Shown: positions 5,389 through 9,409 of the stretch, piece by piece
How positions within the stretch are numbered: the stretch's first letter is position 1
Layout: the number at the start of each line of letters is the position of its first letter
Assembly: GCA_030528845.1 (NCBI GenBank)
Contig: JAUMYC010000094.1
Coordinates: forward strand, 1-9,409
DNA: 9,409 nt
Direction of reading: 5' to 3'
Source of the DNA: Eubacteriales bacterium
GTDB lineage: Bacteria; Bacillota_A; Clostridia; Christensenellales; Aristaeellaceae
Translations under genes and position numbers: made by a program
The notes under the pieces: generated by a model
Databases searched by the model: none
What the model saw: the letters and a program-made list of their open reading frames with translations, nothing else
Told to the model about the DNA's origin: nothing

Positions 5389-6585
5389 TCAGACGTCAAC
5401 GGAGCCCTCGAACAGCGCAAGGCTGCGCTTGAGGATGCCGTGCATGCCGGCGATGGCGACGCCGTAATTCACGATCGGCACGCCCGCGTCCACGGCCAGC
5501 TTCACCCTGTGCTTCATTTCGGCCTGATTGAGCATGCAGCCGCCGCAGTGCACGACCACGCGATAGGGCGAAAGATCCTGCGGGAAATCGCCGCCGGAGG
5601 TGAAATGATACACGGGCTTTGCATGCGAGATCCGCTCGATCCAGCCGGGCATTTTGACCGTGCCGATGTCGTTGCACTGGCGGTGATGGGTGCAGCCCTC
5701 GCAGATGAGCACATGATCTCCGTCCCGCAGCTGCTCCAGTGCGAAATACCCGCGGATCAGCGTGTCCAGCTCGCCCTTATACCGCGCCATCAGGATGGAA
5801 AAGGAGGTGAGCGGGATATCGGCAGGGGTGTCTCGGTTCGCTTCCCCGAAGGCCTGCGAATCGGTGATGACCATGCGCGGCTTGCGAGAGAGAGAGGCCA
5901 GCGTTTCCTTCAGTTCGCTCGTCTGGCAGACGACGGCCATGGCGTGGACGTCCAGCACGTCCCGCAGCACCATCTGCTGGGGCAGGATCAGCCGCCCCTT
6001 GGGCGCGGCTTCGTCGATGGGCGTGACCAGCACCACCAGATCTCCCGGTGCGAGCAGATCGCGCACGAGGAAATTGGGGTATTCAAGCCGGCCGGCAAAG
6101 CGGCCGAGCTGCTCTTTTAATTCCTGTATGCCCTCGCCCGTGACGGCGCTGACATATATCGCTCCGCCTTCGGGCTGCGGCCTCTGCGCGAGCAGGTCGG
6201 CCTTGTTCAGGGCGACGATACAGGGGATATCGCGCTTTTTCAGCTCGCCGAGCAGCCATCTGTCCATCTCCTGCAGGCCTTCGCGCGCGTCTGCGACGAG
6301 CACGGCGATGTTGGTCTGCGCCAGCATTCGCCGGGCCTTCTCCACGCGCATGCTGCCCAGCTCGCCTTCGTCGTCCAGCCCGGGGGTGTCCAGAATGACG
6401 ACGGGCCCCAGCGGCAGAAGCTCCATGGATTTTTTCACAGGGTCGGTGGTCGTGCCGCGCACGCCGGAGACGACAGAGAGCGCCTGCCCGGTCACTGCGT
6501 TTACGAGGCTGGATTTTCCGGCATTGCACAGGCCGAAAAAGCCGATGTGTATGCGCTCCGCCGATACAACATTGTTCAGACTCAT
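5389..6585 (-). CDS. hydF: [FeFe]-hydrogenase maturation GTPase HydF
   Basis: 398 residues, the normal HydF length. It is the GTPase scaffold that receives the 2Fe precursor made by HydE and HydG and loads it onto apo-HydA. Domain order: a GTPase domain at 1 to about 165 with P-loop GLCNAGKSS (18-26), switch I GTTTDP (44-49), DTPG (66-69) and NKAD (127-130); a dimerisation region at about 175-265; and a C-terminal cluster domain. The cluster motif is C298-x-H300, then 45 residues, then H346-C347-G-G-C350, which is exactly the CxH-x(44-53)-HCxxC signature of HydF. The P-loop has C20 and A22 where many HydFs have other residues, which is harmless variation. A GAGGAGG site lies about 5 nt before the ATG. 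The gene starts 15 bp after the hydG stop. Confidence 0.97.
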   Translation of the reverse strand: MSLNNVVSAERIHIGFFGLCNAGKSSLVNAVTGQALSVVSGVRGTTTDPVKKSMELLPLGPVVILDTPGLDDEGELGSMRVEKARRMLAQTNIAVLVADAREGLQEMDRWLLGELKKRDIPCIVALNKADLLAQRPQPEGGAIYVSAVTGEGIQELKEQLGRFAGRLEYPNFLVRDLLAPGDLVVLVTPIDEAAPKGRLILPQQMVLRDVLDVHAMAVVCQTSELKETLASLSRKPRMVITDSQAFGEANRDTPADIPLTSFSILMARYKGELDTLIRGYFALEQLRDGDHVLICEGCTHHRQCNDIGTVKMPGWIERISHAKPVYHFTSGGDFPQDLSPYRVVVHCGGCMLNQAEMKHRVKLAVDAGVPIVNYGVAIAGMHGILKRSLALFEGSVDV

Positions 6586-6600
6586 CTTGTCCTCCTCTCG

Positions 6601-8055
6601 TCAGAACCGGAAATCTCTGCGGTTGGAATTGCGGATGTCCTCGATGTTCTGTCTTGCGATGGCCTCCACCTTTTCCTTCGGGATGCGCTTGAGCTCCTTT
6701 TCCACCATTTCATAGCCGATGGCCTTGGTCTTCTCGCCGGCGTAATCCTCCAGATATTCGCTCAAAGTCATCAGGGCGTTGGGGTGGCAGCAGTTCAGGA
6801 TCTGCCCGGATTTGCACAGGCTCATAAAGCGGTCGCCGGTGCGGCCTTCCCGATAGCAGGCGGTGCAGAAGGATGGAATATGTCCGTTTTCCATCAGCCA
6901 GCAGACGACCTCGTCCAGCGTGCGCTGGTCGGACACGTCAAACTGCTCCGTGTCGTGGGGGCGCTCCTCGCTGCTGTAGCCCGCATAGCCGCCCACAGAG
7001 GTGCGCGAGCCGCCGGAGACCTGCGAAACGCCCATCCGCAGCAGCTTCGTGCGGACGGCTTCGCTCTCGCGGGTGGAGATGATGATGCCGGTGTACGGCA
7101 CGGCGAGGCGGATGCACGCGGTGATCTTGGCGAAGGTCTCGTCGTCGATGCCGTTGTCAAACTGATCCGGGTCGATGTCGTCGGCGCGCTTGAGGCGCGG
7201 CACGCTGATGGTGTGCGGGCCCACGCCGTGCACGGCTTCGAGGTGCTCCGCGTGCATCAGCAGGCCTGCAAATTCATATTTGTAGAGCTCGAGCCCGAAC
7301 AGAACGCCGAGGCCCACGTCGTCGATGCCGCCCTCCATGGCGCGGTCCATGGCTTCGGTGTGATAGGCGTAGTTGTGCTTCGGGCCGGTGGGGTGCAGTT
7401 CCTCATAGCTTTTCTTGTGATAGGTCTCCTGAAAGAGGATGTAGGTGCCGATGCCGGCGTCCCTGAGCTTGCGGTAGTTTTCCACGGTGGTGGCGGCGAT
7501 GTTCACGTTGACGCGGCGGATATCGCCGTTTTTGTGATGCACGCCGTAGATGGTCTTGATGCACTCCAGAATGTACTCGATGGGGTTGTTGACCGGATCC
7601 TCGCCGGCCTCAATGGCCAGACGCTTATGGCCCATGTCCTGCAGCGCGATGACCTCGCTGCGCACTTCCTCCTGCGTCAGCTTCTTGCGGGCGATGTGCG
7701 TGTTTTTGAGGTGATAGGGGCAGTACACACAGCCGTTCACGCAGTAGTTCGAGAGATACAGCGGCGCAAAGATGACGATGCGGTTGCCGTAAAAGGCCAG
7801 CTTGATCTCCTCGGCGATCCGGTAGATCTCCTCCGTTATTTCCGGGTCTTCGCAGGCCAGCAGCACCGAGGCCTCGCGGTGGCTCAGCCCGGCGCAGGTA
7901 TAGCCGACGTCCGTCTTGCGGGGCCTTGCTTTTTCGAGAATGCTCTTGATGAGGGGCAGGTTATCCTTGTTGGCCTGTGCATAGGCCAGAGTGTCGAGGA
8001 TCTCCGCATCGGAGATGAATTCTTCCGCCTTCAGGGATTTGGGATCGTACTTCAT
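6601..8055 (-). CDS. hydG: [FeFe]-hydrogenase H-cluster radical SAM maturase HydG (tyrosine lyase)
   Basis: 484 residues. HydG cleaves tyrosine to p-cresol and dehydroglycine. From the latter it makes CO and cyanide, which are assembled on a special iron as a Fe(CO)2CN-cysteine synthon. The radical SAM cluster motif is C105-x3-C109-x2-C112 (CVNGCVYC) at the top of a TIM barrel, with the ThiH-like GEDP motif (EAGEDPVNN) further on. The C-terminal auxiliary-cluster motif C397-x2-C400-x22-C423 (CTAC...C) is intact. It binds the five-iron cluster with the dangler Fe and separates HydG from ThiH. The start has an AGGAAG site 6 nt before the ATG. The gene lies 54 bp after hydE and 15 bp before hydF. 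Many clostridial operons carry an aspartate ammonia-lyase gene between hydG and hydF; it is absent here. Confidence 0.97.
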   Translation of the reverse strand: MKYDPKSLKAEEFISDAEILDTLAYAQANKDNLPLIKSILEKARPRKTDVGYTCAGLSHREASVLLACEDPEITEEIYRIAEEIKLAFYGNRIVIFAPLYLSNYCVNGCVYCPYHLKNTHIARKKLTQEEVRSEVIALQDMGHKRLAIEAGEDPVNNPIEYILECIKTIYGVHHKNGDIRRVNVNIAATTVENYRKLRDAGIGTYILFQETYHKKSYEELHPTGPKHNYAYHTEAMDRAMEGGIDDVGLGVLFGLELYKYEFAGLLMHAEHLEAVHGVGPHTISVPRLKRADDIDPDQFDNGIDDETFAKITACIRLAVPYTGIIISTRESEAVRTKLLRMGVSQVSGGSRTSVGGYAGYSSEERPHDTEQFDVSDQRTLDEVVCWLMENGHIPSFCTACYREGRTGDRFMSLCKSGQILNCCHPNALMTLSEYLEDYAGEKTKAIGYEMVEKELKRIPKEKVEAIARQNIEDIRNSNRRDFRF

Positions 8056-8109
8056 GTTCTTCTTCCTTTCTTTGAGTCAGATCGCTCTTCCTCTTCAGAT
8101 AAAACGGGA

Positions 8110-9171
8110 TCATTTTTTCGGCTCGGGCCGGACGTCGCCTCTATCCGTGACGACCTCATAGCCGATCGCCGCCATGCGCTGCGAGAGCTCTGCAAGGTGC
8201 TGCGCGGCCTCCGCGCCGTCGATAGCCTTATTGTCGTAGAGAGTGTATTTCTTGCGCGCGGAGGGCGGGGAAAGGTTTGGCATCACCACATTCGCTCCGG
8301 CCTGTATGCCCATCTCCCGCCCGTAGGGGTGGATGGTGCCCAGCGCGGTGGTGGACGGCAGCAGCAGGTTGGGCCGGATCAGCCGGAGGATGGACAAAAG
8401 ATAGCAGGTCAGCTCCAGCGTGCCGGGCTCTTTCGCGCCAAAGGGCGTGTCGTGCTGGGGAATGAACGGGCCGATGCCGCACATATCGGGCTGAAAGTGC
8501 TCGATAAACGCCAGATCCTCGGCAAGCTCGCCGGAGGTCTGAAAGGGCGAGCCCACCATGAACCCGCAGCCGACCTGATAGCCCAGCTCCTTAAGATCGC
8601 GCAGACAGCGCATCCTGTTTTTAAACGACATCTCGGCAGGGTGCAGCGCTGCGTAATGCGCGGCGTTCGCCGTCTCATGACGCAGCAGATAGCGATCGGC
8701 GCCTGCGTCCTTCAGAAGCGCGTAGCTCTCTTTGCTGCGCTCGCCCAGAGAGAGCGTCACCGCGCAGCCGGGGTGCTCGGCTTTGATGTCCCTCACGAGT
8801 TCCGCCAGCATTTCGTCGCAGAAAAACGGGTCTTCTCCGCCCTGGAGCACAAACGTGCGAAACCCCAGCGCAGCTCCTTCCCGGCAGCAGGCGAGGATGT
8901 CCTCCCGGCTCAGGCGGTAGCGCTCGCAATTGCGGTTGCCGCGCCGGATGCCGCAATAGAGGCAGTCGTTTTTGCAGATATTGCTGATCTCGATCAGCCC
9001 GCGGACGTACACCGCGCTGCCGTAGACCTCTTTGCGGGCCTGCACGGCCAGCTCCGCCAGCCTTGCGGCGGCTTCCGGCGTGCGGTGGTCGATCAGGAAT
9101 CGATATTGCTCCTTCTCGAGGCGGCGCTCTCCGGCCAGCCGCCCGATGAGCTCGAACACTTGCTTATTCAT
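8110..9171 (-). CDS. hydE: [FeFe]-hydrogenase H-cluster radical SAM maturase HydE
   Basis: 353 residues, the usual length. HydE is the radical SAM enzyme that acts on the iron synthon delivered by HydG on the way to the 2Fe subcluster. The cluster motif is C66-x3-C70-x2-C73 (CKNDCLYC) following EISNI, then RRGN, the SAM-binding GGEDP (111-115), and the conserved barrel segments ADRYLLRHETAN, GYQVGCGFMVGSPFQT, MCGIGPFIPQHDTPF and LLPSTTALG. I do not see the second, dispensable C-terminal cluster motif found in some HydE proteins. The start codon lies inside the end of the upstream TM1266-like gene (8-bp overlap), so the two are translationally coupled. BioB, ThiH and PylB are related, but the order hydE-hydG-hydF settles the call. 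Confidence 0.96.
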   Translation of the reverse strand: MNKQVFELIGRLAGERRLEKEQYRFLIDHRTPEAAARLAELAVQARKEVYGSAVYVRGLIEISNICKNDCLYCGIRRGNRNCERYRLSREDILACCREGAALGFRTFVLQGGEDPFFCDEMLAELVRDIKAEHPGCAVTLSLGERSKESYALLKDAGADRYLLRHETANAAHYAALHPAEMSFKNRMRCLRDLKELGYQVGCGFMVGSPFQTSGELAEDLAFIEHFQPDMCGIGPFIPQHDTPFGAKEPGTLELTCYLLSILRLIRPNLLLPSTTALGTIHPYGREMGIQAGANVVMPNLSPPSARKKYTLYDNKAIDGAEAAQHLAELSQRMAAIGYEVVTDRGDVRPEPKK

Positions 9172-9409
9172 GGTATTTCACGCTCGAATACGCGGTTTTT
9201 ACGCTGACGCCGGGCAGATTGCCGATCTTTCCGGAAAGAGTGGAGATCGTATCCTGCGGCGCGTCCAGCGCGATACTGATGATGCTGACCTTCCTCTTGC
9301 GATACGGGATACCCATCCTGCCGATGATATACTCGCTGTAATCGTGCAGCAGCGAGTTCGTCTTTTCCACCGAATCTCCGTTTTCCACAATGATGCTCAT
9401 GACCGCAAG
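9164..9409 (-). CDS. TM1266-family putative regulator of the [FeFe]-hydrogenase system, start beyond window
   Basis: 81 residues plus stop are visible of a small ferredoxin-like/ACT-fold protein of the TM1266 family (iron-only hydrogenase system putative regulator). The family core is plain: IIVENGDSVEKTNSLLHDY, then IIGRMGIPYRKR-VSIISIALDAP, then LSGKIGNLPGVSVKTAYSS. The ATG at 9400 is an unlikely start. The family has a strand before this point, the visible upstream codons (LAV) read as its continuation, and the few bases ahead show no ribosome binding site. I therefore treat the gene as 5' partial. It overlaps hydE by 8 bp and opens the maturation operon. The family lacks a DNA-binding domain and its ligand is not established; a regulatory role is inferred from its constant linkage to hyd genes. 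Confidence 0.88.
   Translation of the reverse strand, partial: LAVMSIIVENGDSVEKTNSLLHDYSEYIIGRMGIPYRKRKVSIISIALDAPQDTISTLSGKIGNLPGVSVKTAYSSVKYHE

Noticed and set aside
6547..9207. An 886-codon open frame on the plus strand, antisense to hydE, hydG and the start of hydF
   Set aside because: The minus strand codes for three proteins with intact family motifs across the same stretch. The antisense frame stays open because TTA, CTA and TCA codons are rare in these GC-rich genes. Its product is low-complexity, rich in A, G, H, V and R, and has no recognisable domain or ribosome binding site.
1..9409. Search for tRNA, rRNA, CRISPR array, insertion sequence ends, phage or defence genes
   Set aside because: Nothing with the needed cloverleaf, repeat-spacer pattern, terminal repeats or protein motifs was seen; all coding space is explained by the listed genes.

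Overview
The window looks like chromosomal DNA from a strictly anaerobic, fermentative, GC-rich member of the Clostridia. The evidence is a complete [FeFe]-hydrogenase maturation set, a clostridial-type 2[4Fe-4S] ferredoxin, strong AGGAGG-type ribosome binding sites, exported proteins, and a MATE transporter fused to an RsbW-like ATP-binding domain. This placement rests on gene content and style only. There is no rRNA or other marker gene in the window.

Left end (1-1582): a sugar ABC transporter substrate-binding protein runs leftward off the window (minus strand). It is divergent from a short plus-strand operon of an 8Fe ferredoxin and a small four-cysteine NapH/NosR-type membrane iron-sulfur protein. 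These two genes overlap by ATGA. The 267-bp divergent region holds two near-consensus sigma-A promoters facing away from each other, a nested dyad, and a leader hairpin. The ferredoxin operon ends at a strong terminator that can also work for the converging genes.

Middle (1627-5331): three minus-strand genes follow one another, possibly as one transcription unit. They are a MATE transporter with a C-terminal HATPase domain, a hexapeptide-repeat O-acetyltransferase of the maltose/galactoside type, and an exported protein of the purine nucleoside permease (NUP) family, which is related to nucleoside phosphorylases. A good extended -10 promoter sits upstream of the MATE gene. Its roughly 110-nt leader contains a perfect 8-bp hairpin and a seven-U run.

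Right end (5307-9409): a minus-strand operon in the order TM1266-like regulator (start beyond the window), hydE, hydG, hydF. The genes overlap or lie 15-54 bp apart, and a hairpin after hydF fits a terminator. HydE and HydG are radical SAM enzymes. HydG builds the Fe(CO)2CN synthon from tyrosine, HydE processes it, and HydF is the GTPase scaffold on which the 2Fe subcluster is assembled and handed to the hydrogenase HydA. All diagnostic cysteine and nucleotide-binding motifs are intact. No hydrogenase structural gene lies in the window.

No stretch over 300 bp lacks a gene. I saw no tRNA, rRNA, CRISPR array, insertion sequence or prophage gene. The very long open frames antisense to hydEGF and to the MATE gene are coding shadows. 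I found no clearly new multi-gene system. The best leads are the MATE-HATPase fusion with an altered ATP-lid motif, the ferredoxin and membrane Fe-S pair, and the two structured leader or promoter regions.
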